Assembly: GCF_036346105.1 (NCBI RefSeq)
Contig: NZ_CP107812.1
Location: 248,001-312,000 of the forward strand
Reading direction: 5' to 3'
DNA from: Streptomyces sp. NBC_00539
Lineage (GTDB): Bacteria > Actinomycetota > Actinomycetes > Streptomycetales > Streptomycetaceae
DNA: 64,000 nucleotides
The position numbers were made by a program, and so were the translations under genes. How positions within the stretch are numbered: the stretch's first letter is position 1; each line of letters begins with the position of its first letter. Shown here piece after piece: positions 9,079-16,938 of this stretch. Under the pieces are notes generated by a model. It did no database searches. It saw only the letters and a list, made by a program, of their open reading frames with translations, and was not told where the DNA came from.

Positions 9079-9104
9079 AAAAAACAGCATCGCCGGTTTG
9101 TCAA
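9079..9104. promoter_or_regulatory. Operator-like element upstream of SARP copy 1
   Basis: A 26-bp stretch that starts AAAAAAC and ends CGGTTTGTCAA. It aligns without gaps with the element at 19833-19858 upstream of the paralogous SARP, while the bases between differ. The CGGTTTGT half equals an ARE half-site. It overlaps the likely promoter. Confidence 0.55.
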
Positions 9105-9215
9105 TACCAGACCGTTCGTACTGTTTCGAACCGGACACTGTCCGGAATGCTTCCTCTAGGGCTCTGACCTGCTCGTTCACGCCTCTGGGGCCCTCTCGGC
9201 GCCGGCGCGGCCCAT

Positions 9216-9246
9216 GAAAAATCCCTTCGGGGAGAATCCCGAAGGG
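9216..9246 (-). terminator. Rho-independent terminator after the receptor gene at 9415
   Basis: A perfect 9-bp stem (CCCTTCGGG with CCCGAAGGG, 6-base loop) is followed, read leftward, by ATTTTTC. It lies downstream of the leftward receptor gene and before the SARP. A second, larger inverted repeat is at 9332-9383. Confidence 0.75.
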
Positions 9247-9331
9247 AGGGCGAAACGGGCCGGAACCCGACCGCGCGGTCCGGTCACGGGCTCCGGTCGC
9301 CCGGAGCGGTGCGCCGCGTCGGGGCGGGTGT

Positions 9332-9383
9332 CGTGCGGCCGTTGGGGCCCGTGGGACAGGTGGGGCCCCAACGGCCCGCACGG
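9332..9383. terminator. Long GC-rich hairpin downstream of the receptor gene
   Basis: The arms CGTGCGGCCGTTGGGGCCC and GGGCCCCAACGGCCCGCACG pair over about 19 bp with one bulged base and a 12-base loop. There is no U-tract. It lies 32 bp beyond the stop codon at 9415 and may act as a terminator or mRNA stabiliser. Confidence 0.5.
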
Positions 9384-9414
9384 CCCGAGTGACCCCGAGC
9401 GGCCGGTGCCGGCC

Positions 9415-10077
9415 TCAAGAGGCCTTGGCGGACCGGGCGCCGGACGAAGTGCCCGACCCTCCTGCCAGTACGTCGCCGAGCCGGTGGGGGGCCACCAGCT
9501 GGGGCAGCATCAGGTTCCAGTACCGGGTGAGCGAGGAACGGGAGGACCACTCGCGCCGGTCGGCCCCGAGCACTTCGAAGCCGACGATCGCCGCCACGAC
9601 GGCCGCGGCCGCGTCCTGCGGCGACACCCTGTCGGCCAGCAGCCCTTCGGCCGCCGCTTCGCGGAACATGGTCTCGACCCACCGCTGCCACTGCCGGCGC
9701 ACCGCCCAGCCGCGCTCGCGGCCCACCGCCGACCGGGCGCCGTTGCCCGCGACCAGTCCGAACGCCGCGCTGACGACGGCGTCCCGGGCCAGCAGGGCCA
9801 CCAGGTCATGGGTCGAGTCGATCAGCAACTGGAGGGAGTTGGATCCGGCGACCCGTGACACGGTGATCGTCCGCAGGGACTCCGCGGCCCGTTCGACCAC
9901 CGCGTCGGCCAGGGCGGTCTTGCTCCCGAAATGGAAGTGCAGCCCGCCCGTGCTGACCCCGGCCCGCTTGCTGATGGTGGCGATGGAGGCGGTTTCGTAC
10001 CCCTCCTCCGCGAACACCTCTGCTGCCGCGCGGACCAGACCTTCGCGCGTACGGGCCGCGCGCTCCTGCTTCACCAT
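9415..10077 (-). CDS. Gamma-butyrolactone receptor homologue (ScbR/ArpA family)
   Basis: A 220-residue TetR-family protein with the receptor signature MVKQERAARTREGLVRAAAEVFAEEGYETAS and GVSTGGLHFHFGSK. It pairs with the SARP to its left, the same arrangement as the receptor at 20010 with the SARP at 18938. A strong ARE covers the region 10 bp upstream of its start, so autorepression is likely. The family acts as a dimeric repressor released by a butyrolactone. The last about 20 residues (SGTSSGARSAKAS) are a low-complexity tail. Confidence 0.9.
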   Translation of the reverse strand: MVKQERAARTREGLVRAAAEVFAEEGYETASIATISKRAGVSTGGLHFHFGSKTALADAVVERAAESLRTITVSRVAGSNSLQLLIDSTHDLVALLARDAVVSAAFGLVAGNGARSAVGRERGWAVRRQWQRWVETMFREAAAEGLLADRVSPQDAAAAVVAAIVGFEVLGADRREWSSRSSLTRYWNLMLPQLVAPHRLGDVLAGGSGTSSGARSAKAS

Positions 10078-10086
10078 GACATCTCC

Positions 10087-10108
10087 ACAAACCGTACCAG
10101 CGGTTTGC
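10087..10108. promoter_or_regulatory. ARE upstream of receptor gene 9415-10077
   Basis: A 22-bp palindrome, arms ACAAACCG and CGGTTTGC around TACCAG, one mismatch between the arms. It starts 10 bp upstream of the ATG at 10077. The preceding CTCCACAAACCG is repeated upstream of the paralogous receptor at 20597, where the other arm has decayed. Confidence 0.75.
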
Positions 10109-10178
10109 CCCAGGGAACGTGTGGATCATGATGGTCGGCCGGGCCGGACGAGCCGGCCCGGAGTCCCGCTCGACCGGC

Positions 10179-10880
10179 TCAGGAGGCCAACGATTCCCTG
10201 ACCGGGGCCTGGTCCACCTCCACCTCTTCCCCGAGGGCCAGTTCCAACGCCCGGATCTCCGCCACGACCCGGTCCCCGCGGTCGGCCGCCATGTCCAGGC
10301 GGGCGAGCACGGCGGGCGTCGCGATGCTGGGGTAGAGGTGCTGGTAGAACGAGGCCACCCGGTATTCGAGGTCGGCCCGGCCGGTCAGCGTCTGGGAGTA
10401 CAGCTGCACGCCGGCCCAGCCGGCGGAGATGATCCAGGCGGCTTCGGCGGGTTCCACGTGCGGGAGCAGTTCGCCCTGTGCCTTCGCCTGCGTCAGCCGG
10501 TCCTCGGTGACCTCGATCCAGGCGGGCACCGATCCCCCGCCGAAGATCTCCCTCATGTCGGGCCCCAGGGACAGCCGGGCGCCGGCACTGAGCATGGGGT
10601 GGCGCCGCATCCGGTGACCGAGCACCATGCCGACGTCGAACAGTTCCTGGAGCTTGCTCTCACGCGGGGGGACACCGCCTTCGGCCATCTGCTCGTCGAG
10701 GACGCCCTGGGCCAGCTCCTGCTTGGAGGAGAAGTGGAAGTACAGGGCGCCCTTGGTGACGCCCGCCCGGGCGAGGATGTCCGCGATCGTCGCCGCCTCG
10801 TAGCCCCGCTCGTCGAAGACGGCGGCGGCCGCCTCCAAGATTGCGCGCCGCGTGCGGACCGCACGCTCTTGCCGTGCCAC
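10179..10880 (-). CDS. Gamma-butyrolactone receptor (ScbR/ArpA family), divergent from the AfsA-type gene
   Basis: A 233-residue receptor-type TetR regulator: VARQERAVRTRRAILEAAAAVFDERGYEAA and GVTKGALYFHFSSKQELA at the N-terminus, and the conserved ligand-domain Trp in AAWIISAGWAGVQLYS. The GTG at 10880 follows GGAGGC. It is divergent from the AfsA-family gene at 11487 with AREs in the 600-bp gap, as in scbR-scbA and other receptor-synthase pairs. This makes it the best candidate for the true receptor of the signal made here. Confidence 0.92.
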   Translation of the reverse strand: MARQERAVRTRRAILEAAAAVFDERGYEAATIADILARAGVTKGALYFHFSSKQELAQGVLDEQMAEGGVPPRESKLQELFDVGMVLGHRMRRHPMLSAGARLSLGPDMREIFGGGSVPAWIEVTEDRLTQAKAQGELLPHVEPAEAAWIISAGWAGVQLYSQTLTGRADLEYRVASFYQHLYPSIATPAVLARLDMAADRGDRVVAEIRALELALGEEVEVDQAPVRESLAS

Positions 10881-10952
10881 GATGCCTCCGGTGATGTTGG
10901 GAAACCGACCAAGGGGCCCTCTCTGGAGATGCCCCGCCCCCCCACCATAAAA

Positions 10953-10976
10953 AGAACCAGAAGGTCCGTATTTTAT
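10953..10976. promoter_or_regulatory. ARE-like site upstream of receptor 10179-10880
   Basis: On the minus strand the stretch reads AAAATACGGACCTTCTGGTT, which resembles an ARE with imperfect arms. It lies about 75 bp upstream of the receptor start. Confidence 0.4.
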
Positions 10977-11109
10977 CAACCCCAGCTAGGTAACAACCTG
11001 GAGTTCGAGGCGCTTTCATCGACGCGCCTCCTGCCTGTCGCCTCGCTCCACACGAGAACCGGGCACCCTCTTCCGGCGGGAACCCCTTCCCCGACCGTTG
11101 AAGACGTTA

Positions 11110-11131
11110 CTAAACCGCTTGATCGGTTTGT
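11110..11131. promoter_or_regulatory. ARE in the receptor/synthase intergenic region
   Basis: The arms TAAACCG and CGGTTTGT flank CTTGAT in a near-perfect 22-bp palindrome. It lies midway between the divergent receptor (start 10880) and AfsA-type gene (start 11487), where it can govern either. Confidence 0.7.
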
Positions 11132-11413
11132 TAGTCGCCCAAGAGTCGCGACCGAAGCGCTCCCGAACATGCCCGTCACGACCACTCTCCGCAGGCGGCA
11201 GGGGGTGCGGACTTTTGGCGCGATCACGTCCCGCAGCGGCGCCCGAGGAGCGGAATACCCCCTCCCACTTGGGACGGGACCTCCCGGTCCCACGCAGTGC
11301 GATCAGTTCGTAACGTGCCTGGTAGGGGTCGGGTTGGGGTGCTCCCACCCCTCGGTGGGAGGACCCCCGCGACACCGCCCATGTAACAACTGGGCGTACG
11401 AAGTACCTTGCAA

Positions 11414-11435
11414 ACAAAACCGGAGAGTACGTATC
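11414..11435. promoter_or_regulatory. ARE-like site upstream of the AfsA-type gene
   Basis: ACAAAACCGGAGAGTACGTA keeps the left ARE arm and a weak right arm. It lies about 50 bp before the ATG at 11487, a position typical of ScbR operators. Confidence 0.5.
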
Positions 11436-11486
11436 TTGCGTGACCAGGAGCACCCCAACCGTCGTTACGACTCTGTGGAGAGGTCA

Positions 11487-12566
11487 ATGACCCTGCTGAC
11501 GTTCCAGACCGACGCCCAGGTGCAACCCCTGTCTGGAACAGGAGCACCTTGGGCGCGCTGCAACGACCTTCCAGAGCTCACGAGCACGGTACCGAGGGAA
11601 TACGTCCACCGGAGTTCCGTCGCGGAGGTGTTCCTGACCGGTTACCGTCGCATCGGGGACGACCTCTTCCTGCTCAACGGCCAGTGGCCCCGCGCCCACA
11701 CCTTCTTCACCACCGCCGACGGCACCAGCCACGACCCCGTACAGGCCGGCGAGACCATCCGCCAGGCCGGGCTCCTGCTGTGCCACGCCGAGTACGGCGT
11801 ACCGCTCGGGCACAACGCCCTGCTCTGGAACCTCGGCTTCAAGGCGGATCCCGAGGAGCTCTTCATAGGAACCCGCCCCACCGACCTGGAACTGATCGCC
11901 TCGTGCCGCGACTTCGCCTGGAAGGGCAACCGGTTCTCCGGCTTCCTCGAAGTGAGCATCCGCCGCGACGGCCGGGTGACGGCCACCGGCACGGCGTTCT
12001 TCAGCTTCGTCCCGCCCGCGGTCTACAGACGGTTGCGCGGCGAGTGCACCAGCAGTGCCAACGCGCCGGTGGTCCGGGCGACGCCGATCCCGGCGGTCGA
12101 GGCCGGCCGGCTGCTTCCGGTCGACGTCGTACTCGCCCCGTCCGGGGAATCGGGCCGCTGGCTGCTCAGCCCGCACCTGAGCCACCCGATCCTCTTCGAG
12201 CACGCCAATGACCACCACCCCGCGATGGTCCTGATCGAGGCGGCCCGGCAGGCCGCGTACAGCACCTTCGCCGCCGACTCGTTCACCGTCACGGGGATCG
12301 AGTCGTCCTTCCTCAACTACGCCGAGCTCGACGCCCCGTGCTGGATCGAGGCCGAGGTGGCCCCTTCAACGGACCCCTCCGTCCGCAGCGTGCAGGTGAT
12401 CGGTCGTCAGGGCGACGTCAAGGTCTTCGAGGCGCTGGTGAGCGGTACGGTGTCCGCCGCCGGGTCCGCGCCCGTCAGCCTGTCCTCGGTCGGCCTGCCC
12501 GCCGGCGTCACCGCGGCGCCCGTCGACGTGGCGCCCCTCGCCGTCCCGGCGCTCGCCGCCCTCTGA
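11487..12566 (+). CDS. AfsA-family gamma-butyrolactone synthase
   Basis: A 359-residue protein with two hotdog-type A-factor biosynthesis repeats. The first includes STVPREYVHRSSVAEVFLTGYRR and QAGLLLCHAEYGVPLGHNALLWN; the second includes LLSPHLSHPILFEHANDHHPAMVLIEAARQAA. AfsA/ScbA enzymes condense a beta-ketoacyl-ACP with dihydroxyacetone phosphate to start butyrolactone autoregulator synthesis. Both repeats keep the catalytic-type Glu and Arg contexts (CHAEYG, IEAARQ). GGAGAGGTC precedes the ATG. The 3' end overlaps the convergent epimerase gene by 160 bp. Confidence 0.92.
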   Translation: MTLLTFQTDAQVQPLSGTGAPWARCNDLPELTSTVPREYVHRSSVAEVFLTGYRRIGDDLFLLNGQWPRAHTFFTTADGTSHDPVQAGETIRQAGLLLCHAEYGVPLGHNALLWNLGFKADPEELFIGTRPTDLELIASCRDFAWKGNRFSGFLEVSIRRDGRVTATGTAFFSFVPPAVYRRLRGECTSSANAPVVRATPIPAVEAGRLLPVDVVLAPSGESGRWLLSPHLSHPILFEHANDHHPAMVLIEAARQAAYSTFAADSFTVTGIESSFLNYAELDAPCWIEAEVAPSTDPSVRSVQVIGRQGDVKVFEALVSGTVSAAGSAPVSLSSVGLPAGVTAAPVDVAPLAVPALAAL

Positions 12567-13510
12567 TCCCGGTACCAGGAGGCGTACCTCCCGAACGCCT
12601 CCCCCAGTCCCGGGCCCGGTCCGGTCCCCAGCAGCCTCCACAGCCGCCCGCTGTCGTACCAGTGGTCGACCGTGAGCAGGGACAGCCTGCGGCGCACCAC
12701 GGGGTCGTCCGCGCCGCCCAGCAGCTCCAGCGCCTCCTCCGGGGTGACCTCGCCCTGCGGTAGCGGCACCTCCAGCGCCCGGGCCACGGCGGTGATCAGC
12801 TCACGGCAGGTGACCGGCTCCGGGTGGGAGGCGTGCAGCACCTGCCCGGCGGGCAGTCCGGGCAGCCGGGCCAGGTCCGCGACCGCCCCGGCCAGCGCGT
12901 CCACCGAGATCATCGACATCCGCGCGCGGCCGCCGTCCACCCAGTGCGGGAGCCGCACCATCAGGTCCGCGACCGCGGGGATCACCCAGGTGTCTCCGCG
13001 GCCGTAGACCAGATGCGGCCGCAGGACGGTACCCCCTGCCTCGAGCACCAGCCGCTCGCCGGCCAGCCGTGTGACGCTGGTCGGCGAGGAGGGCTCCTCG
13101 GCCAACACCCCCTCGGCTTCACCCCGGTGCGGTTCGTCCCGGTACACGGCGGCGGTGCCGAGGTGCACGAAGCGGCGTACGCCCGCCCGCGCGGCCTCGG
13201 CCAGCAGGGCGCGGGTGCCTTCGGTGTTGACCGCCCGGCACTGCTCCTGGGTGCCTCCGATGCGGGTCGCGAGGTGGACGACGGTGGTGACGCCGTCGCA
13301 GACCCCCCGCAGCGAGGCCGGGTCGGTGAGATCGCCGGTCACGGTCTCGACGGTCCGTGCACCGGCCCCGGAGCCGTCGCCGGGGCTGGGGCGGCGGTGG
13401 GTGAACAGCCGCAGCACGGGGGCGTCCGGGCCGGCGGTGCGCAGCCTCTGTGTCACGTGGGAGCCGACGAAGCCGGTGCCGCCCGTCACGAGGATCCGTT
13501 CGGGTATCAA
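12407..13510 (-). CDS. NAD-dependent epimerase/dehydratase family protein
   Basis: A 367-residue extended SDR. The Rossmann motif TGGTGFVGSHV is at residues 9-19, NAD-contacting HLAT follows near residue 98, and the active-site YxxxK is missing: the expected region has SVTRLAGERLV. Extended SDR-like reductases often neighbour afsA genes and finish the butyrolactone, which fits here. The last about 50 residues are Ala/Thr/Pro-rich and lie in the 160-bp antisense overlap with the AfsA-type gene, so the tail may be a late extension. Start ATG 13510. Confidence 0.8.
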   Translation of the reverse strand: MIPERILVTGGTGFVGSHVTQRLRTAGPDAPVLRLFTHRRPSPGDGSGAGARTVETVTGDLTDPASLRGVCDGVTTVVHLATRIGGTQEQCRAVNTEGTRALLAEAARAGVRRFVHLGTAAVYRDEPHRGEAEGVLAEEPSSPTSVTRLAGERLVLEAGGTVLRPHLVYGRGDTWVIPAVADLMVRLPHWVDGGRARMSMISVDALAGAVADLARLPGLPAGQVLHASHPEPVTCRELITAVARALEVPLPQGEVTPEEALELLGGADDPVVRRRLSLLTVDHWYDSGRLWRLLGTGPGPGLGEAFGRYASWYRDQRAASAGTARGATSTGAAVTPAGRPTEDRLTGADPAADTVPLTSASKTLTSP

Positions 13511-13629
13511 CGACAGCCTTTCGCCGGGGGGGTGGTGGGCGTGAACCGGGGTCCGGGACGTGCCCTCGTCCTGTCATACCCCATGCCGTGCCCGCTGATC
13601 ACACCGCCGTAGGAAAGTAGGCTGAGAAT

Positions 13630-14115
13630 ATGACCAGCTCAACTCCCCGTCTGGCGCCGGTGACCCCCGACAACTTCGACGCCGTGTGCGCGATCCGGCT
13701 CCATCCGCATCAGGAGGGCTTCGTCTCCCCTGTCCTGAAATCGCTTGCCGAGGCGTACGTCTACGGGCCGCTCGCCTGGCCCCGGGCCATCGTCGACGGG
13801 GACGAAGTGGTGGGGTTCGTCATGGCGTTCCTGGACTTCGCCTGGGACGGGAACCCCGCCGACCGGCGCTCGGGACTGTGGCGCCTGAACATCTCCGCCC
13901 GGCACCAGGGCAAGGGCTACGGCCGCTTCGCGGTCGGGGCCGTCGCCGAGGAGGTCCGCCGCGCGGGCGGCTCGCGCCTGTACGTCACCTGGCACGCCGG
14001 TGAGCGCGGCCCCGAACCCTTCTACCTCGGCCTCGGCTTCCGCACCACGGGCGAACTCAGCGGCGCCCAACGCGTCGGCGTCCTAGACCTCCCGCCGTCC
14101 TCAGGGCCGGCCTAG
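13630..14115 (+). CDS. GNAT-family N-acetyltransferase
   Basis: A 161-residue GNAT enzyme that would move an acetyl group from acetyl-CoA to an amine. Strand beta-4 (DEVVGFVMAFLDFAW) is followed by LWRLNISARHQGKGYGRFAV, with the acetyl-CoA-binding Q/RxxGxG/A pattern (HQGKGYG). The last strand is PFYLGLGFRTTGEL. The substrate is unknown. It converges on the small gene at 14155 across a shared terminator. Confidence 0.88.
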   Translation: MTSSTPRLAPVTPDNFDAVCAIRLHPHQEGFVSPVLKSLAEAYVYGPLAWPRAIVDGDEVVGFVMAFLDFAWDGNPADRRSGLWRLNISARHQGKGYGRFAVGAVAEEVRRAGGSRLYVTWHAGERGPEPFYLGLGFRTTGELSGAQRVGVLDLPPSSGPA

Positions 14116-14154
14116 GGCCCTGTCCGGGCGACCTCCTCGGGCCCGCACAGGGCC
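14116..14154. terminator. Bidirectional terminator between convergent genes
   Basis: An inverted repeat (GGCCCTGT-C-CGGGC and GCCCG-C-ACAGGGCC) with one mismatch fills the whole 39-bp gap between the GNAT stop and the DUF4287-type stop. Confidence 0.6.
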
Positions 14155-14361
14155 TTAGACGCCGCCGGCCAGGTGGTGGGCCACGAGGGCGTTGGCGTGG
14201 CCGTGTCCCAGCCCGTGCTCGGTCTTGAGCCAGGAGACCAGCTCCATGTGCTTCGTCAGCGGGGAGGTCCGCAGGAGCTCCTGCCACTCCGCGATCGGGC
14301 GGCCGTACTTGCGCTCGATGGACGGGAAGTAGCTCGCGGGTCCCTTCACCGGGGCGCTCAT
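14155..14361 (-). CDS. Small DUF4287-type protein
   Basis: A 68-residue protein, KGPASYFPSIERKYGRPIAEW then KHMELVSWLKTEHGLGHGHANALVAHHL, the common DUF4287 pattern of unknown role. Its ATG overlaps the stop of the DHFR-like gene (ATGA), so the two are translationally coupled. Confidence 0.85.
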   Translation of the reverse strand: MSAPVKGPASYFPSIERKYGRPIAEWQELLRTSPLTKHMELVSWLKTEHGLGHGHANALVAHHLAGGV

Positions 14362-14951
14362 GCCGTCACCGGCCGGTAGGTGCAGACGTTCACGCCCGTG
14401 GAGCCGGTGACCACGGAGACCAGTTCCAGGGTGCGCAGGCCTCCGTCGTCCGGGAAGATCGACTTCCCGCCGCCGAGCAGCACCGGCATGACGACGAGCC
14501 GCAGTTCGTCGACCAGGCCCTCGCCGAGCAGGCTGCGCACGAGCGTGGGGCTGCCCATGACGAGCAGGTCGCCGCCGTCGGTGGCGCGCAGCTTCCCGAT
14601 CCGGGCGACGGCCTCGGCGGCGGGGATGAGCCGGGTGTGCTCCCAGGTCAGGTCGGCTTCGCCGAGGGTGGCGGACACCACGTACTTGGGCAGGGAGTTC
14701 ATCCGGTCCGCGAAGGGGTCCCCGGCCCGCTCGGGCCACGCCGCGGCCATCGTCTGCCACGTCCGGCGTCCGAACAGCAGCGCTTCGGCGCCGGCCACGG
14801 TGTCGGTGAAGGCGCCGCCGACCACTTCGGGGTCGAAGAACGGGTTCGACCAGCCGCCGTGGCCGAAGCCGCCGTCGCGGTCCTCGTCGGGGCCGCCCGG
14901 GGCCTGGACGACCCCGTCGAGGCTGATGAACTCGCTGATGACGATGCGCAT
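14358..14951 (-). CDS. Dihydrofolate reductase-like (RibD C-terminal) protein
   Basis: A 197-residue protein with the pattern MRIVISEFISLDGVVQAPGG, LLFGRRTWQTMA, and DLLVMGSPTLVRSLLGEGLVDELRLVVMPVLLGGGKSIF. This is the RibD/DHFR-like family of probable NADPH-dependent reductases, common in Streptomyces and of unknown substrate. Coupled to the downstream DUF4287 gene by ATGA overlap. Confidence 0.9.
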   Translation of the reverse strand: MRIVISEFISLDGVVQAPGGPDEDRDGGFGHGGWSNPFFDPEVVGGAFTDTVAGAEALLFGRRTWQTMAAAWPERAGDPFADRMNSLPKYVVSATLGEADLTWEHTRLIPAAEAVARIGKLRATDGGDLLVMGSPTLVRSLLGEGLVDELRLVVMPVLLGGGKSIFPDDGGLRTLELVSVVTGSTGVNVCTYRPVTA

Positions 14952-15007
14952 GAGGGCAGTACTTCCGTTTCTCGGGATCTGAGTGGGTCTCACGAACGGT
15001 GGGTGCG

Positions 15008-15691
15008 CTACCGGGCCACGCCGTCCCCGGCGAGCCGGACGCACACGGCGGTCAGCCATGCCAGTCCGAGCACGGCGCCGGTGGTGAAGGCCAGGACGGT
15101 GACGGCGGAGGCCAGGAATCCGCCCGCCACCGCCACCGGTACGAGACGTGAGGCCACGGCCCAGCCACTCCGGCCGCGGGCGGTGAAGGTACGGCCCAGG
15201 ACGACGAACGCGGCGCACAGCGCGAGGTAGCCCACCATGCCGCTGAGCATGTGAACGGCCCCGTGTCCGCTGAGCGTTGCGGCGGCCGCCTCCGGCGTCC
15301 CGGCGGGGAATCCGGCTCCGGGGTCGGCGTCGAAGGCCGCCGCGGCGAGGAACGAGGCGCCGAACACCCCGAGCAGGACGGGCACCCAGCGCTCCCCGGG
15401 CCCTGCGTGCAGCGCCCGCCGGGCACCCACCGCACCGGCGAGGACGAGCGCCCCGGTCAGCAGGAAGCCGGCCACCTGGACCCAGCCGAGGTCGCCGAGG
15501 CTGAGCTGGCTGAGGGCGTTCCGCCGGAAGTCGAAGCCCGGGCGGGTCAGCCCCTGGGCGACGCCCACGGTGACGAACAGCGGCCCGCCGGCGGCCCCGC
15601 AGGCCAGCAGGGCGCGCGTCCTGCGCTCCGAGGCCACGTCGTGCGTCCGCCTCGTGACCGCAGGGCGCGCGTCGTCGAGTGTCCCGCTCAT
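15008..15691 (-). CDS. DUF998-type integral membrane protein
   Basis: A 227-residue protein with six likely membrane helices (for example ALLACGAAGGPLFVTVGVAQG, VAGFLLTGALVLAGAVGA, VPVLLGVFGASFLAAAAFDA, HMLSGMVGYLALCAAFVVLG, and two near the C-terminus). RPGFDFRRNALSQLSLGDLGW is the typical DUF998 segment. The function is unknown. Two palindromic operators lie directly upstream. Confidence 0.82.
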   Translation of the reverse strand: MSGTLDDARPAVTRRTHDVASERRTRALLACGAAGGPLFVTVGVAQGLTRPGFDFRRNALSQLSLGDLGWVQVAGFLLTGALVLAGAVGARRALHAGPGERWVPVLLGVFGASFLAAAAFDADPGAGFPAGTPEAAAATLSGHGAVHMLSGMVGYLALCAAFVVLGRTFTARGRSGWAVASRLVPVAVAGGFLASAVTVLAFTTGAVLGLAWLTAVCVRLAGDGVAR

Positions 15692-15711
15692 CCTTGACTC
15701 CCCCTTCTACA

Positions 15712-15775
15712 ATGTGGACGCCGTCCACATCCAGACAGCGGGAAGCCTACAAACAAATGTGCACGCTGTCCACAT
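15712..15775. promoter_or_regulatory. Tandem palindromic operators upstream of the DUF998 gene
   Basis: Two 19-bp palindromes, 45 bp apart start to start. The first is ATGTGGAC-GCC-GTCCACAT (perfect); the second is ATGTGCAC-GCT-GTCCACAT (one mismatch). They cover the region just upstream of the ATG at 15691 and so probably bind a dimeric repressor. The cognate regulator is not evident. Confidence 0.6.
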
Positions 15776-15845
15776 TGAATGTCCCGCTGCTCACAGGGAT
15801 GGACCCGGCTCCCGCCCGAAACTCATCGGTCCGCGGTGAACAGGC

Positions 15846-16253
15846 CTAACCACCCCGCACTTCGGTGTTCTGGCAGGCGGTCAGCAGCCAACGCCCGTCG
15901 CCCTGCCGGGTCATCACGTACAGGGGCGCCCCCTCACTGCCGGCGCCCTCCGCCGGTGCGTACACCTGACGGACCTTCACGGCGGCCACGTCCGGCCGCA
16001 GGAACGCGGTGTGCGCCACCTCGTACGTCACCCGGCCGTCCCAGCTCGCGTTCGGGAGCACGGTGCGCGTGAACGCGGCGATCTCCTCGAAGCCGATCAG
16101 CACCTTGCCGTGGGCGGTGGTCCATATCGCGTCGGGGTGGAAGAGTGCGAGGAACCCCTCGGCGTCCTTCGCCCGCTGGGTGCGTTCGACGGTGGCGACG
16201 ACCTCCGCGATGGCCTTGACCGCTGCGTTCCGCTCTTCGTTGTCGATGTCCAT
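15846..16253 (-). CDS. SnoaL/SgcJ-like NTF2-fold protein
   Basis: A 135-residue protein with the NTF2-like pattern AVKAIAEVVATVERTQRAKDAEGFLALFHPDAIWTTAHGKVLIGFEEI. This SgcJ/EcaC-type group has uncertain catalytic roles. A GTG at 16262 is an alternative start. The role here is unknown, and no partner gene is evident. Confidence 0.8.
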   Translation of the reverse strand: MDIDNEERNAAVKAIAEVVATVERTQRAKDAEGFLALFHPDAIWTTAHGKVLIGFEEIAAFTRTVLPNASWDGRVTYEVAHTAFLRPDVAAVKVRQVYAPAEGAGSEGAPLYVMTRQGDGRWLLTACQNTEVRGG

Positions 16254-16312
16254 GACGCACACCCTGGACCCTCAAGCATGGTTGAGGTCAAGAAATATGA
16301 TCACATGGCGGT

Positions 16313-16852
16313 ATGACGAGGACTCTGCACCTGCTCTGCTCAGCCGCCCCGCCCGTCTTCGACGTGGCGCACGTCATCGAGGACGCCCAGTCGCGCGGCT
16401 GGGACGTGTGCCTCGGGCTCAGCCCGACGGCCGCGCACTGGGTGGCCGGAAGCCTCGACGGACTGGCCGCGCTCACCGGAAACCCCGTGCGGTGGCAGTA
16501 CCCGCTGCCCGGTGAACCCGACCCGTGGCCGCCCGCCGACGCCGTGCTGTTCGCCCCCGCCACCTTCAACTCGCTCAACGCCTGGGCCCTCGGGCTCACC
16601 GACCGGTTCGTCGCCGGGGTCGCCGCCGAAGCCATCGGCCGGGGCACCCCGACGGTGGCCGTGCCCTGCCTGAGCCCCGCCCTCGCGGCGCATCCCCGCT
16701 TCGAGCTGTCCCTGAGCGTGCTGCGGGGCGCGGGCGTCGAGCTCCTGTACGGCGAGACCGCCCCCGTCCCGCCCGCCGAGGGCACCCCCGCCTTCCCCTG
16801 GGCCCCGGCCCTGGACGCGGTGGACCGGGCCACGACCCGCCCGGCCCCGTAA
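16313..16852 (+). CDS. Flavoprotein-family (PPC decarboxylase-like) protein
   Basis: A 179-residue protein of the HFCD-type flavoprotein fold: LHLLCSAAPPVFDVAHVIEDAQSRGWDVCLGLSPTA, ADAVLFAPATFNSLNAWALGLTD and PTVAVPCLSPALAAHP. It has the PATFNS segment in the place where PPC decarboxylases have a flavin-binding PATxN. Not linked to the RiPP decarboxylase at 44396. Substrate unknown. Confidence 0.8.
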   Translation: MTRTLHLLCSAAPPVFDVAHVIEDAQSRGWDVCLGLSPTAAHWVAGSLDGLAALTGNPVRWQYPLPGEPDPWPPADAVLFAPATFNSLNAWALGLTDRFVAGVAAEAIGRGTPTVAVPCLSPALAAHPRFELSLSVLRGAGVELLYGETAPVPPAEGTPAFPWAPALDAVDRATTRPAP

Positions 16853-16938
16853 CCGGCCACCGGATCACGGATCACGGATCACGGAGCCGGGGTCACCGGA
16901 TCACGGGGCCACGGGGGCTACGGGGCTGGGCCGCCGGG

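Noticed and set aside
16862-16906. Tandem GGATCAC units
   Set aside because: Short low-complexity run in an intergenic gap; no link to a gene or second copy.
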